Shown here piece by piece: positions 36,867 to 50,402 of a stretch of DNA of 64,000 nucleotides (position 1 is its first letter; each line of letters begins with the position of its first letter). The translations under genes and the position numbers were made by a program. This DNA comes from Panagrolaimus kolymaensis (lineage: Eukaryota > Nematoda > Chromadorea > Rhabditida > Panagrolaimidae). Under the pieces are notes generated by a model, which did not search any database, was not told the DNA's origin, and worked only from the letters and a program-made list of their open reading frames with translations. Where the stretch lies: contig JAJQJQ010000022.1 in assembly GCA_028622995.1 (NCBI GenBank), positions 2,480,001 to 2,544,000 of the forward strand, given 5' to 3'.

Positions 36867-36898
36867 GGGATAATATTTTGCAGCAGTCTTTACCTGGA

Positions 36899-38404
36899 AT
36901 GGATTTTGACCAATTGGTTATCACTCAAATCATTCGATTTATCCTTGGGTTTATTTGTGTTTTTGGAAACATTTTTATTATTTGTTTATTTTGTAAATTT
37001 AAAAAGCTTCGAAAAGCACCTTATAATGTTTTAGTGGCTTTATTGGCTATTGCTGATCTTCTATCAGGTTTGATACTGTATGCTTTTACATTGCTCAAAT
37101 TTGTTTTAGGTTTTGGTGTTATCATTCGAGCATCATATGGAATGTATACAGCCACACATAACATTGAAGTTTTTACCAAACGCGCTTGCCAATTAGCTAA
37201 TATTGTTTCGGGTTTTGGAATAACTAGTAATCAAGCAATTATTACTGGAATTGCAGCTGATAGACTAACAGCAGTTTGGCATCCAACAACATATTCAAAA
37301 AATCTTTCAATGGTTTGTTTTTGCTTTTGGTTAGATTGGAAGTTCGCCTCTTCTAAAAATTGTTTTGCGGAAGTAAAAAAATAAGTAATTTTCATTTTTG
37401 GACAGAGTGAGAGAACCACTTATCCATTTGCAAAGCTATTTATATACAAAAAATGCAAAAAATAAAAATAAGAAAGAAGTAATTATAGAATTAAATTAAA
37501 GAGTTCATACATAAGCGGGCATAAAGCATGTAATGGCAGCAGTTATTTTTGGAGTTTTTTTGTTGGCATAGTTGATGACACAGTATTTCACAATTTTTTC
37601 ATACTTTCAGTGGCTAATAATAATGCTTCTTCAATTTTCATTATTTTAATAACAACAAAAAAAATTCTATTAGCTCACATTTAATTTTCCAAGTTTTTGC
37701 ATTTGCTAAATGAATGAAAGGTTCCAAAAATAAAAATAAATGTTTTAGCGCTATTTAGACTATGAGTTTACTAGAAAAATTCAGTAATTTTTTAGCAAAA
37801 GTTAGCCATTGTCTTTTTCTCTTTTTTTCAGGTAATTCCATTTTCATCATTTATAATTGCAACTATTTACACTGCACTCTTAGGATATTTATCCTTTGCT
37901 GGTTCAAATCCAGATGACCTTATTCCAGTATGCTCAATGGCGCCAGCTTCCACTCCACTTTTCACAACAACATGGGCCATTGCATCATCGATTCAAGCTT
38001 TTTTAGTTAATTCAATTTATATTGCTTCTTTAATTTTAGTTAAACAACGTCTCGCCTTTTCAAACACATCATCAAAAATTCAACTTAAAATTTTTATTTA
38101 TGTTACTTTAATTTTGATAACACAATTTATTTTTTGGGAAATTCCTTTAATATTTTTAATTTATTCCATAGTTTTTGGTCTTCCACCCAGTGCTAAAGTT
38201 TATGTTACCTTAACAGTTGGTTTTGGAAGTGCTATAAATGCAGCAATAGGTACTATAATTTGTATTTTTAAAAATCAAGAAATTCAAGAATATTTTAAAG
38301 CATTTTTTGGAAAAAGAAATTCTGTTATAAGCGTCGGGCATTCATTGAAGCTGACAAATACTATTGGAACTTCAAGGAATACTGGCTTTGTTACGGTCAC
38401 TTGA
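36899..38404 (+). CDS. Serpentine chemoreceptor, SRSX family
   Basis: Two exons (36899-37312 and 37832-38404) give 328 aa with seven hydrophobic segments. TM1 (IIRFILGFICVFGNIFIICL) carries the conserved Asn. KLRKAPYNVLVALLAIADLL matches the SRSX TM2 pattern, TM3 ends ADRLTAVWHPTTY (the family's DR-L-x-x-V-x-x-P-x-x-Y), and TM7 ends with a short basic tail. SRSX is a nematode-specific group of G-protein-coupled receptors, many expressed in chemosensory neurons. The ATG at 36899 was chosen; the open frame extends upstream only through a GTG inside the GC hairpin. TATTTTGCAG at about 36873-36882 is an acceptor just before the ATG (cis- or trans-splicing), so a short upstream exon cannot be excluded. 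The intron of 519 bp is long for this window and holds no other gene. Confidence 0.88.
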
Positions 38405-39257
38405 ATTAATATAAAGTGGTGCCAGCTTGTAGAGTGGCACGTTTTATAATAATAGATTGCTGTAAAATTTCACCTTTACACAGCTAAAATAGCCTTTAAT
38501 TTACAACCAAATAAAAGATAAAAATAAAGTCTCACACCAGCATCTGTATTTTATTTTGGTTTATGAAAGTCATCGATCGTTTCCATAGTTACAAATTCCA
38601 AAATAAACTTTATATTTTTCAAATCTCTTTATTTTATTTATTTTTTTGTAAGAGATGTGTGTTTTTTAACAAATTATTTTTTAAAATAAATTTAACTTTG
38701 TATAGTTGAGCTTGAATAAAAAATAAATTTTCTCGTTCGTAAAAAAATTCATAGTGAAAAAAGTTGTTTTTCTCATTTTTTTCTTTCCTCCTCTTCATTC
38801 TTTCATGGACTTTTGCTTGCTTCAAAAATAGATTTTCTCCACATCAAGTAAGTCGTCCCATTGAAAGAACATAAAAAAAAGTTTTTCATGCTATAATCAA
38901 ATTTTTCCAAAACTTCCATACAAACTTATTCTTACTTTTTTTTTTTAACTTTTTGCACGTTTTTTGTGGCTGAAATAGATTTATTTTTTGTTTTTGTTAA
39001 TATAAAATTGAAAAACGAGAAGAGAGTTCATAAAATCAAGCTTGTTAGTGAAAGATTAAAAAAAGTATGGGGTTCGAACAACAACCATTCACATTTCATT
39101 CAATGCAACGGTTGAAGTCTTTTTTTAAATAGATAAACTTTCGTAAAAGTTTTATTTATTATTGCCCGTATTTCTGTAGATGCGAGAACGAGTATTTTAG
39201 TAGTTGCAATATTTCTTTGTTTCCATTTTTTTTATTATTGTTTTAAGTTTAGCTGAA
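38405..39257. other. Intergenic, SRSX to aquaporin
   Basis: 853 bp with the SRSX polyA region (AATAAAGT near 38523) and the presumed aquaporin promoter. No gene seen. A GGTTCGAAC block near 39071 resembles a B box without other tRNA features. Confidence 0.5.
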
Positions 39258-40284
39258 ATGTATCCCGAAACTTTGAGAACAAAGTTTAAGCTCAAAAACA
39301 AGCTTTTAATAAAAGCATTAGGTGAAATTTTTGGAACTTTTTTGTTATGTGTAAGTTTACAAAGTTTTTCCTAAAACTTTCAATTTACTACTTTTTTTTT
39401 TACAGTTTATTGGTCTTTCTGTGATTGCGCAATTAATATTAAAAAAGGGTGAAATGAATACCTGGATTCAAATCAATGTTGGTTGGGGCTTTGCTGTAAC
39501 ATTTTCGGCTTTAATAGTTTCTAAAACTTCTGGAGGCCATTTGAATCCCGCAGTTTCGCTGCTTTTCTTTACTTTCAAACTCATCGATTTTAAGACTATG
39601 ATTGTTTACTGGATCTCACAAATATTTGGAGCCTTTCTTGGTGCAGCTGGTGTTTACATTCTTTATTATGGTAAATCTAAAAAAAAATAAATAAACTGCA
39701 ATTAAAACTCTAATTTGCAGATTTGTTTAATGCCTATGACAATGGAAATCGTTCAGTTACAAGTCATCAAGCCACTGCAGGGGTTTTCACAACTTTCCCA
39801 CCAGATTGGTTAACACCTCGTGGAGCTTTCATCGATCAAATCGTCGGCACTGGCATTCTTTGCATGTTTGTTGTTGCAATTATTGATAAACGTACAAAAA
39901 TCCCGGAATATCTTCATTGCCTTTTATTTGGCCTCGTTTTGCTTATGATCGGATGCGGATTTGGAGCAAATTTAGGTATGATTATCGCAAAATGTTTAAT
40001 TTTCTATTTCTGTAATTTTCAACACTTTAGGCTATCCAATTAATCCCGCGAGAGATTTTGGACCTCGATTGTTTGCTTTCTTCATTTATGGTTCAGATGT
40101 TTTTACTCATCCTTATCCAACTTATTGGATTATTACCATTGTTGCTCCATTACTTGGAGGAATTATTTTTGGTTGGACCTATTATTTCCTTGTTGGAATG
40201 CACATCGAAGATGAAGAAATTAAAACCGAGTATGAAGCTGTTTCCACCACCGCTGATTGTATCCCACTTAAAGTTAAACATTAA
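39258..40284 (+). CDS. Aquaglyceroporin (MIP family channel)
   Basis: Four exons (39258-39350, 39406-39670, 39721-39975, 40031-40284) join in phase into 288 aa with six membrane segments. The first pore motif is GGHLNPAVSL (Asn78-Pro-Ala) and the second is INPARDFGPR (Asn209-Pro-Ala-Arg-Asp). The Asp after NPAR marks the glycerol-conducting subgroup (GLP) rather than water-only channels, so transport of glycerol and water across the plasma membrane is expected. GEIFGTFLL in TM1 and TGILCMFVVAIID are further family signatures. The N-terminus is short (MYPETLRTK); an additional upstream exon is possible. The cytosolic tail is acidic (EDEEIKTEYEAV). AATAAA-like signal near 40338. Confidence 0.95.
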
Positions 40285-40548
40285 ATATATTAGAAATATT
40301 TTTATTGTAAACATTTTTCTTCAAATTTGAAATAGTATAAATAAATTTTTGTTTTATAAATTTATCATAATTTGAAATAATAATTTTTAATAATGATGAC
40401 CCGTGAAAAATGAAAAGAAGATAAGCGCGTATTTGGATTGCAAAATGAATGAAGAAAGAAGGCAAAGGTACAAAATGATAAAATAGACAAATGTACAAAA
40501 TAAAACATTGGACGCAATAAATAATAATAGCGGAAAACAAAACAAAAT

Positions 40549-43500
40549 TTAAGCAGAATCAAGCCGAAGAAGAGTTTTATCATTTGGATATAAAATTGTA
40601 GCTGTCCGAGCAAGTAAACTACCGGCATGTAAGAGAGTGTAATGTTCAACTTGAGAAAAATATGGTTGAGCATTTTGAATAATCGAATTAAATTCAGCAT
40701 ATTCTTTATTTTTTTGTAAATCTTTAAAAGCTCCCAAACGAGAATTGAGAACTCCTTGAGATGCTTTTAATCGAGGCGGTTGTCCAGGAGCAGTTTGTTG
40801 TTGGGAAATATACAATGTCATAATTTGTGAAAATAATTGTATTCTAAAAAAAGAATTTCTTAATAACCAAAATGTTTTGGGATTAAACTTACTTAATCGG
40901 ATAAACAGGTTTTCTCGCAAATTTAGTTACCATTGAAAAGAATGAAACTCCTTTTTCATCCGAATGAAGTTTCTTTAAAAGGGTTATATAATTTTCTAAA
41001 TTTTCGTTTGCAATTGCTGAAGCAACACCATTGGAATATTGTCGAATAACCATTCGGTGTAATTTTTCAACACATAAAACAAAACCGGGTTCCTTTTTTG
41101 TTTTAATATATTTTGGTTTGATTGAAGATAAATAATCTTGAAGTCGTTTGAGAAGAGCTGATTCAGAAGTGGCTGAATTTAATTGACTCATTTCATTAAT
41201 CAAATGAGCATTCAAAACGAGGAAACGTGGTTTAATTCCACCTTCGGTGGCACTTGGAGTTGTGTAAAGCCATTCTTTAGATCGATCAGGAACAATGAGC
41301 CATTGACAAACTTCTGACCAATCACATGAAATTCGACGATTAAAATATGCTGCGATACATTTATTTAAAAGTTTGAGACCAAGTTGGGGTATAGAAGCTA
41401 CCATATTATCCATTGCTGTGCTAAGAATTAAAAGAACAAGTCCCGATTCAGGATGATCACGAAGCCATTCTCCAAGAGTTTTAATAAGTAAACGAGTAGT
41501 TTTTTCTTTTGAGATTTCGGGCAAAATTAATGTTAATTCTTTTGCAAGTGGAAGATATCCTGCTTTATCTGAAATTAGGAATACAGTAAAATGTTTGCAA
41601 AAGTAATTTTAACTCACCATTTCCACCAATAGTAAGATCAACTTTAGTAAGAATTTCACGAAAATGTTTTTGTAAATCATTGATGGTCCAATTGGCTTTA
41701 AGCATCAATTTTAAATCAGTTCGAAGATATGCTGCTTGTTTTCGAACAATTTCAAGATCACCAGCTTGGGTATTTGGCGTAGTAATAGTTGTTGAAAAAA
41801 AGCAGGCTTGTCTCCAAATACTCATAAATGCTTTAACAACATTATTTGGACTTGTTAAAGTATCATTCGGATATGCAGAAGCAATAAAAGCTCCAATTTT
41901 CTCAATGCTTTCTGCTTTTGTATAAAACCATTGACATGAAAGAACAAGAGAGGAGAGTAATCGCTCAACTGAAGCTCGAGATTTAGCAAAATTTGCTGCT
42001 CTATAAGAGCATCGAGCAAGCAATGATAATAAAAGTGAATGAAATGCTCGGTGTCCTTCAATTGGTTGATGTTGTTGATGTTGAACCAATTGTTGCCATG
42101 GAACCCGAATAATTATTTCTGTAACAAGTGGTCCAACTTCGGGTGCTCCATCAATCATTAAATTTTCCATCGAAGATAAAGCCATTAAAGTAGGCCAATA
42201 TCGAGCCCAATTTAATGATACTAATTTTTCTTCCTAAAAAATATTTTTCATATTCGTTATTACTGTATTTTAAAAAGCATACATAAACAATATAAATATG
42301 TGATGAGCCAGCACGTTGTAAAGTCATAAGTTGAGTAGCAAAATATTCCCAAAATAAGGTTTCAACTGTTTCTGCACCAGGTGGAAGATATGTGCTATGG
42401 GGCAACCAAGCCAATAGTTTAACAAACTTTTCAACCACAGGTCCAGCTAAATAATTATCGGCAGGATTCCAAGGAGGTAATCCATTATTAATAGGTTGAA
42501 GTAAAGGATTCCAAAGTGAAATACAAAAGTTAAAACAATTTCGAAGTTCTTGTTCAATAATGGTTGTAGGTGCATGAGAATTAAATGTGTAAGCAATATA
42601 AAGTCGAATAAAATATTCTGAATATCGACAATAATGTAACAAATATGGAGTCCATACAGAAAACATTCGAGTTGCAAGTTCTTGTCTCGAACGAGCAGCT
42701 TGTTCAGAAAGGATTCGAATGCATTGAGTTGCATGAGTAACATCAAGAGAAAGTTTAGGAGGAGGTCGAACAACTTCATCAGCAAGGAAATTATCAAGTC
42801 TCAATTGTGTATTAATAGTATCAAAAATTTCGCATGGTATAGCTTGAGTATTCGTTCCAGAGAAAAGTAATCCAAAGCCATTTACAAAGTTATGAGGAAA
42901 ATGGTGGAATAAAGCATGAACAAAATGATCCGAACATAGTTTTGCTAAAGTTGAATTAGTTCCAGCAGCAGAAATTAAATTTTCAAAAATTATTGGCATT
43001 AAAGATGAAAATTGATTTGGAGGCATATTATTTCCTGCTCGTTCAATATCAAGCCTTTTAAGTAGTTCAAGGGAGGATACTGTGGTAGAAGTATTTCGAA
43101 CACTTCTCGATAATTCAGAATAAATATGGAAAAGTTGATCAGGAAGAACGCAATGTGGAGTAAAATGTTCGAATAAGAAATAATTTAATGGACTTCCACC
43201 AAGAACTAATCGCATTAGATTAACTTGCTCGGATGGTTGATTCGCAATAAAAATTGAACCAAGAGATTTTAAACATGAAGCATAAGCATCCGTTCCAGAT
43301 GGGAATAAAAGATTTTGAGTATTTACATGATGACAAATATGATAAAATAATGTTGCACCAGTGAGTTTAATTTTTTCAAATGTCTGTGTTTGATTATCAT
43401 TTTTTACAGCCACGCCATATAAATAAAGCGTCCTAAAATGATATTTATGTATAATGTGTGAAAATTAAAAATATTTTAACAAACCTGCAAATAAATTCTA

Positions 43501-46500
43501 AATGTGCACTTTTAATTGCTGTAGAATCAAGCATAGTTAAAAGTCTTCCAACTTCTTCTTCACGTTTTTGTCGATTATCATTCATTTGTTGTGCGATGGC
43601 TGTATCATATTCACTCGAATTTACAACAACGTTTGCAACTGTAGGTCTTTGACATTTAGATGTAAACATATTTCCACATTTTAGATTAATAATAAGAGTC
43701 GTTTGAATACTTTTATAAAGTCGTCCAAAGAAATCAATATATTTAATATTCATATCATTTACTCGCTCTTTTCCATCAACGAACGAGTTTGAAATCTTTG
43801 CTATTTCATCCAAATAACTTCCAAATTTAGTTAAAACATATTGAGGCGTACAACAATCAGATAAAGTTAACCCATCACTGGCAGGAAGTGCATCATGAAT
43901 AGGAACAGAAGGAAATGCGATAACCTCGAGTGATGGAGTTTGAAGAGAATTAAAAAAATCAGTCATAGATGAAAATTTCAATCCAGATGTTGCTCGAGCT
44001 TGTGGAAGAAGAACATTTTCAAGGTGGCAAGCCATGGAAAAAATTTTAGCGTCATTTTTAATTTCTTGTCGAATTTTATCTAATGGGACAAAATCAACCC
44101 ATAAATGTTTATCACCCGATGTAATGAATTGAACTAAATAATCCATAATTAAATCATTGTAACGGTTAAATTTAGCTTTGTATAAAGCATCATGAAATAG
44201 CCATTGTGCAACTCCATGATAAAAGGATGCTAAATTCTTCTCCGATGTTGCTTTTTCAGCTTTTGGTAAAACATCCGTTCGAAATTTTGTCATCATTCCT
44301 TCAGATAATTTACATTTGGAATAAAATTCACCCGGGCATATTGGGTCACTAAAATAAAATATTAGATAAAAAAATTTATGCGAAATATGTAACAAACATT
44401 TTTTCAAGCTTTCTCCTTTCAAACATTACAATACAAAGTTGTTGACAAATTAATGGAAATGTTGGATGATTGCTTGAAATATTGGTAGCAAGTTCTAACC
44501 CTGAAAAAATGGATGGAAAAACAAGTTTTGATTTTAAAAGCACACGATAGGGATCGCTTGAAGAATAACTTACATCGGTAATAATCCACTCGATCTATGG
44601 TGAGGTTTGTGTGAGATTTTGATGCAGCTTTTTTAACGGCTTCTTCAAGACCACGACTGGGATATTTTTGTAATGAGGCATACATGCAAGAATAAAATCC
44701 TGCATGAACTTTTGGTTCTGCCATTAAAAGCACAATACTCGCCCATGGTGAAACATTCATTTGAGCAGTTTGAATAAGAGGTGATGGGATTAATGTTGAA
44801 AACCATGATAAGGGTCCTTTTGATGATTCTTTCCAAACAGTTAGTTGATTCTAAAAGGAATCACCATTATAATAGTGTAAAGATAAAAAGAAACATACTC
44901 GATAAACATCAGTTAAAATTTCAACAATACCAAATAAATTTTCTGAATCCTTTTCAAAAGCAAGTCTAACGATCGTCCCTAGCAAAAATAACACGGGTTT
45001 ATCATTATTCCATTCAATCGCTTTTTTACAAATTAAAATTTGTATCCAAGCTAGTGCTGCATCTTTGGGAGAAGATTGTTGGGTGCTTGTCAAATTATAC
45101 TATAAATATAAATTAACTCCACTTCTAATAAATTTATGAAGGAAACTTACAGTTATTGAAGCTACAAATAATTTAAGAACAGGTCCTGGAAATTTATCGG
45201 CACCAAGGAGAATTTGCATAGCGTAATGACTTTCATCTGCGTGAAGCAGCTTGTCGATGCAATCTCGGAATACATCATTTTGAATTAATACTGGGACTTT
45301 TGAAGGAAATGCTGTCACAATTCTAGCAACAATAATCACGCCAGCGTTGAATGAAGAAGAATTAACCAATTCTGTTAAAGGTTTAATTCCATGTTCAAGA
45401 AATGTTTCAGCAGTGGTAAGACATTTTTGCATTAAATAAACGAAGAAAGCTGTTAAATCATTTTGAGGTGCGGTGGTAATATTTTTTGAAACAAATTTCA
45501 GTCTAATTAATACATCCCAACAAAATTTATCAAATTGTTGTTCCAAATCGGGACATTTGAGTGCTAATTTTGCTGCTTTTGTATAAGATTTTGTGATTAA
45601 AGAGTTTCGATTTTTACATTGAACAATATGAGCTTTAACAATAGCATCTGCACAAGCATCATGAACTTCCTGAGGCATCCAAAGTTGTCCTGTTGAACCC
45701 CAATTAACTGAAGTTAAAACCCGTCTTGCAATATGAGAAGCAGGATGATCGATGGGTCGATTAATTAACCATTTTGCAATTTTACCACCCACATCATCTT
45801 TAGATAAAAAGCAACTTGATAATGGAGAATTAGTTAAAATCCCCACGGCATATTCATCCAAATGGTCGACATTTCTATCAATAAAATTTAAAATTGAACT
45901 CAGCAATTTGGGGCAACGCTCGATTAACACTGCAACAGCTTCAGATCCAACTTTGTAATAACTTTGTCGAGTTGCTTCATCCAAAAAACAAACACGAATC
46001 ATTTCATCCACAAAATAACCCAAATCTGTTTCAGATTGTGAAACCACAGATGCTAAAGCAGAAAGCATATACGTGGTATCTTCTTTTCCAATATCAGCTA
46101 ATTTTTCAACCAATGAACCGCTGGATTTAAGGGCCTTTTCAACATTTTCATCATTGATTTCATATAATTTTCTTACATTATAAACCACTGGAGATCTTAA
46201 AAGAAGTTGGCATCGTTGTCGACAATTTTCTGTTATCGTGGAAAAAGGAAAATCAACTAAAAATTGCCAAAGTCCCAAACTCTTTTTCGAAACAATATAA
46301 TATATTGCTTGAAGAACAATTCGATTAATTTCATTTTGAATCATCCTTCTTTCAGATAAACTCGCTATTTCTGGTTTGCATAAATCCCAATATGTGCATA
46401 CATTTTGAACCAATAATCTAAAAAAAATTATGGTTATCAAATATACAAGAAGGAATTAAAAAGTATACCGTATATAACTGGCAATTTTTTTACAAACATT

Positions 46501-48347
46501 TTTATAAATTGAATAAGTTTGAAGACCTTCGTCCAAAAGTTTAACAACAATAAGGGTGAAAGCTATCAAGGAAAGCATAACTTGACGTTTATTTCCTTCT
46601 AAAATGGAATTATTAAAGCAATGAAGAAAAAAAGAAGATAAAAGCTTACGAGAAAGAAAAGTGAATTGTCTGATTGTAACCAAAAATAAAGCTTTGATAT
46701 CAAATTGAGAAATAATGAAAACTAAATCAGTTTCACTGATTTGAACTAATGTTGCATTATCCTAAAAAATATCATCCAATTATTGCAATTTGTATAGCAC
46801 AACAGCTTACCATATCACCATCATCACTAATAACATTCCAAGAATTATCACCTTCATAATATTTTGCCACTTTACATAAAAACTTTTCTCGATGCTTTAC
46901 GGGCTGCATAATGATACTCAATAAAGCAACAAAATTATTCATGGCTTTTGAAACATCGAGTGTTGGGACTGATACAAATGTTTGTACAAGCGATGATGCC
47001 CATGGCGTAACGGGAGATGGAGTACGTAAAATTTGGCATAAAATAAACATCAAATCATCCGCTGTACATGCTTTATATAAAACTGATGTAAGTTCAACAA
47101 TCCATGCTGTGCAACTATCCGTAAACCTTTTGGGAAGTAAAGGATGTCTAAGATAAAAGAACAAATCAGAAAGTGCACCACGAAGTTGCCGACGTTTAAT
47201 GCTTGAAATGGATGTTGTTGTGATTACTAAAAAAAATTGTCAAGAGAAAGTTTGTGAAATTTAGAAATTTACATGTTGGTAAAGCACCTGCTCCTGTTCG
47301 AAGTTCAAGCAAAAAATCATTATTTATCATAACCACCGTCCATTGAATTTGAAGGGCAAGTGAGCGAGCACGAATTTCTAAACAAAGTGCTTCATCAAGT
47401 TCTCTTTGAGTGAGTTCATCTAATTTTGCTTTTAATTCAACAATTTTAGCTGAAATAAATTTCGCTTCTTTATATGAAGCTGAACCCGATGCAGCTCGAT
47501 CATCCCCACAACGACCTGTTTCTGTAACTTGTTTATCTTCAACATGCCACACTTCATTATTAACTTTTGTTAATTCAGAAACAGTTGCATCTTTAGAATC
47601 AGAAGTGATTTGTAATTTTTCACAAACTTCCTTATATTTTCCAAGTAAATCAAATAATGCATTGTGAGGATTGAGTTCTTGATCAACAAAAACATCAATG
47701 AAATCATCAACAAACTCGAGTTGTTCGTTTTGGTAATATTGTAACAATTGTCCTTCAGTTAATAATTCACTTTCTTGGAAATATTGTGAAGATGTTGAGA
47801 CTGCTGGTGCAGCGATTGTTTCAACAATTTCTGGGTATTTAACTTTGGCTTCATATTCAGTATATTTTGGAGGTTCAATTATTACCGGTAAAGGTTGCTT
47901 TTCTTGTAATGGCGGAATTTCTTGTGTATCAAGTTTAGGGTAAACATTTCTTGCAGGCAACGGCGGTGGCAAATCTTCTTTAGGTAATAAAGCGGATAAA
48001 GGTAATTCTGTTACTTTGGGACTTGGCAATTTAATGGAAGGGGATGTTGTTTGTGGTGTTTTTTCTTTTTCATCTTTCTCTTTTTTGGGTTCTTCAATAT
48101 CAGCGTATTCAGGCTCAGCCTCAGCTTGGGCTTCCCTTATTTCTTCAACAATACTGTTAGAAGCACCAGGTTCATCCTTTATAACTGCTGGAGCTTTTGC
48201 TATTACTCGACGAACTTCACGATCCGTCAAAGGAGTCACTATTGTTTGATGACTTGGAGGCACAGGTGCAGGACCAAGATCCACATCACCATTACTTTCA
48301 TTAATCTTTGTCCTTGGCTTTGCTTTGGGTCTTTTTTCAGCCTCCAT
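40549..48347 (-). CDS. epg-5: EPG-5, autophagosome-lysosome tethering factor
   Basis: Twelve exons join in phase: 48347-47273, 47226-46811, 46761-46469, 46417-45151, 45099-44899, 44850-44574, 44500-44398, 44348-43485, 43432-42283, 42233-41618, 41568-40893 and 40843-40549, giving 2410 aa. EPG5 proteins are Rab7 effectors that tether autophagosomes to late endosomes/lysosomes for fusion. Similarity to human EPG5 as I remember it runs along the whole protein: the basic start (MEAEKRPKAKPRTK), VWHV...RCGDD, the LRTPSPVTPWAS block, FVDEMIRVCFLDEATRQSYY, VLTSVNWG, YYRWLELATN...HPTFPLI, and a C-terminus ending YPNDKTLLRL. The N-terminal ~170 residues are acidic and Pro-rich and poorly conserved. An AG acceptor lies one nucleotide before the ATG, as for a trans-spliced operon gene. 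I first considered CNOT1; that did not fit. Confidence 0.92.
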
Positions 48348-48350
48348 TCT
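48348..48350 (-). promoter_or_regulatory. Candidate trans-splice acceptor of epg-5
   Basis: On the minus strand GATTTAG is followed by A and then the epg-5 ATG, leaving a 1-nt leader. Together with the 281-bp distance to the cct-3 stop this suggests spliced-leader addition to a downstream operon gene. Confidence 0.55.
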
Positions 48351-48628
48351 AAATCTTGAATGCTTTACACTATTAATCGATCAATAACACAAATTTAGAA
48401 AATACTTGGGGTTGAAAACCACCATAAAAGCTTTGACAAATGAAAAGAAAAGAAAAAGTTATATATTATTTATATAGTTCAAAAATGAAACATAACAAAA
48501 CAAGCCAGGCTTAAAATAGTGCGAAATTCAAAAAACAAGAATTAAAATAATGTCAGATCAATTGGTGATGACTTTTTAAAGAATAAAAACAACACAAGAA
48601 GCACGCAAAGCCATGGAGATCATGTTTC

Positions 48629-50402
48629 TTATTTGTTGGTAACGTCGCTCATTTTCTTGGTTCCACTAACAATATCATCAATACGAAGAAGCATAACAGA
48701 AGTTTCGATAGCAGTTTTTAAGACTTGAAGGCGAACAGTAAGAGGATCCCAAATGTTGAGTTCTTTCATGTCGACAAGTTCACCAGTGACGCCATTTACT
48801 CCCCAAGTCCAATTTGCTTCATCTGTAGCGTGTTTAGCACGAAGAGCAGTCATTTGACGGATAGTTGAACCACCACAATTTTGAATCAAAGTTCGAGGAA
48901 TAACTTCAAGTGCACGCGCAATAGCAGCATAAGGCCACTGACGAACACCTTCAACAGCTTTGCTCTTTTCAACCAATGCCTAAAAAATATACATATCGTT
49001 ATTGATTAACGGAAAAATTGAACTGACATTTGCTAAAGCCATTTCAAGAGCGCCGCCACCAGGAACAACACGAGGATTGAGAAGAACATTGCGAACACAA
49101 TTGACAGCATCTTGTAAATTTCTTTCAACTTCATTGATGATATCCTTGCTAGGGCCACGTAAGACAATAGTTACAGCAGAAGATTGTTCAGAAGAAATGA
49201 AAGTAAAATATTCATCACCAATTTTTTTGATTTCATAGAGATCAGCTTTCGTACCAACATCAGCTTCAGTCAAGTCTTTAGTGTCATTGCAAATTGTAGC
49301 ACCAGTAACACGAGCAAGTCGATTGTTATCAGTCTTCTTTAGTCGACGAAGAGCAGTAATGCCAGCACGAACAAGGAAATGTTGAGCCATATCGGAGATA
49401 CCCTTTTCAGTGATAACTAAATCAGGCTTTAATGCAATAATTTCATCGCATTGTTTGCGAATTTCAGTCTCTTCTTGTTCAAGAATTTTTGAAAAATCAT
49501 CTTCACGCATAATTTCCAAAGCTGTTTGCGATTCACCCTTCTTGTATTCCAGAGAACAATCAAGTAAGATAACACGTGGTTTTTCGATGCGTCGTTTCAT
49601 TTTTGGATGAACAATATCTTTGTTTAAGACAACACCTTTGATGACTCTTGAATCATTAATTTCACCACCAGGAATTTTTTCAATACGGCAATAACGCTTG
49701 ATATCAATTTCATGATAGCCAGCCTTCTCAACGGAAATAGCACGAACAGCATCAAGAGAAATTTGGACAGCAAGATCCATATGTAATGACATCATTTTAG
49801 TTGCAAGGCATGACTTTACTGAAACAGCAAGTTCTTCTTCATTTTTAACATCAATAGATTTGCTAAATTTGTCTTCAGCCCATTTAATCATATCATCGAG
49901 AGCCATACGATAAGCCTAAAAGTTCATTATAAGTGTGAAAGGAAAAAAAAGATGTTAATAATTTTACTTGAATAATGACAGTTGGATGAATACTTTGTTC
50001 CAAGAATTGTTGAGCTTGAATCATAACTTCTCCAGCTAATACAATAACAGAAGTAGTACCATCTCCAGTTTCTTCATCTTGTGTACGAGCAATTTCAATA
50101 ATAGATTTGGCAGCAGGATGTTTAACAGTGATTTCACGAAGAATTGCATTACCATCATTTGTCATAACAATGCCTCCCATAGGATCCATAAGCATTTTAA
50201 GCATAGCACGAGGGCCTAAGCTTGTACGAATAACATCAGCAACACACTGAAAAAATAAAAGTTAAATCATGAGATCAAATGATGAAAGGCTTACTTTAGC
50301 AGCATTGATGTTAGCAATTTGAACTCGAGAACCATGCTCTCGTTCAGTGTTGGGACTTAACACGATGATAGGAGCTTGATTACGGATTCCACCTTGAAGC
50401 AT
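48629..50402 (-). CDS. cct-3: T-complex protein 1 subunit gamma (chaperonin CCT3)
   Basis: Four exons (50402-50295, 50246-49968, 49915-49028, 48979-48629) join in phase into 541 aa, the usual length. It is a subunit of the cytosolic TRiC/CCT ring that folds actin, tubulin and other proteins. Visible signatures: TSLGPRAM (N-terminal), TNDGNAIL (65-72), the ATPase motif GDGTTS (97-102), RVVPGGGALEMALAN before the last intron, QNCGGSTIRQ, and the CCT3-type WGVNG(V)TGELVDMKEL with RIDDIVSG near the end. The exon-3 donor is placed after ALAN to join ALVEKSKA. The acceptor TTTTTTAG at 50411-50410, 7 nt before the ATG, looks like a spliced-leader site. It is upstream of epg-5 in a likely operon. Confidence 0.97.

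Larger units (their letters stand above)
34646..36898. other. Gene-free stretch with repeat-like sequence at its right end
   Basis: No gene recognised. A tRNA-like fragment lies at 36398-36449. A GC-richer island with palindromes occupies about 36620-36870, directly before the SRSX gene. The rest is AT-rich without phased exons. Confidence 0.5.

Noticed and set aside
36860..36898. N-terminal extension of the SRSX receptor starting inside the GC hairpin
   Set aside because: The extension begins with GTG, not ATG, and overlaps the hairpin. The ATG at 36899 gives a normal receptor N-terminus.
40549..48347. CNOT1/NOT1-like deadenylase scaffold
   Set aside because: The size and helical-repeat look suggested it, but the ordered blocks (VWHV...CGDD, LTSVNWG, YYRWLELA...HPTFPLI) fit EPG5, and no NOT1 MIF4G or C-terminal NOT box was seen.
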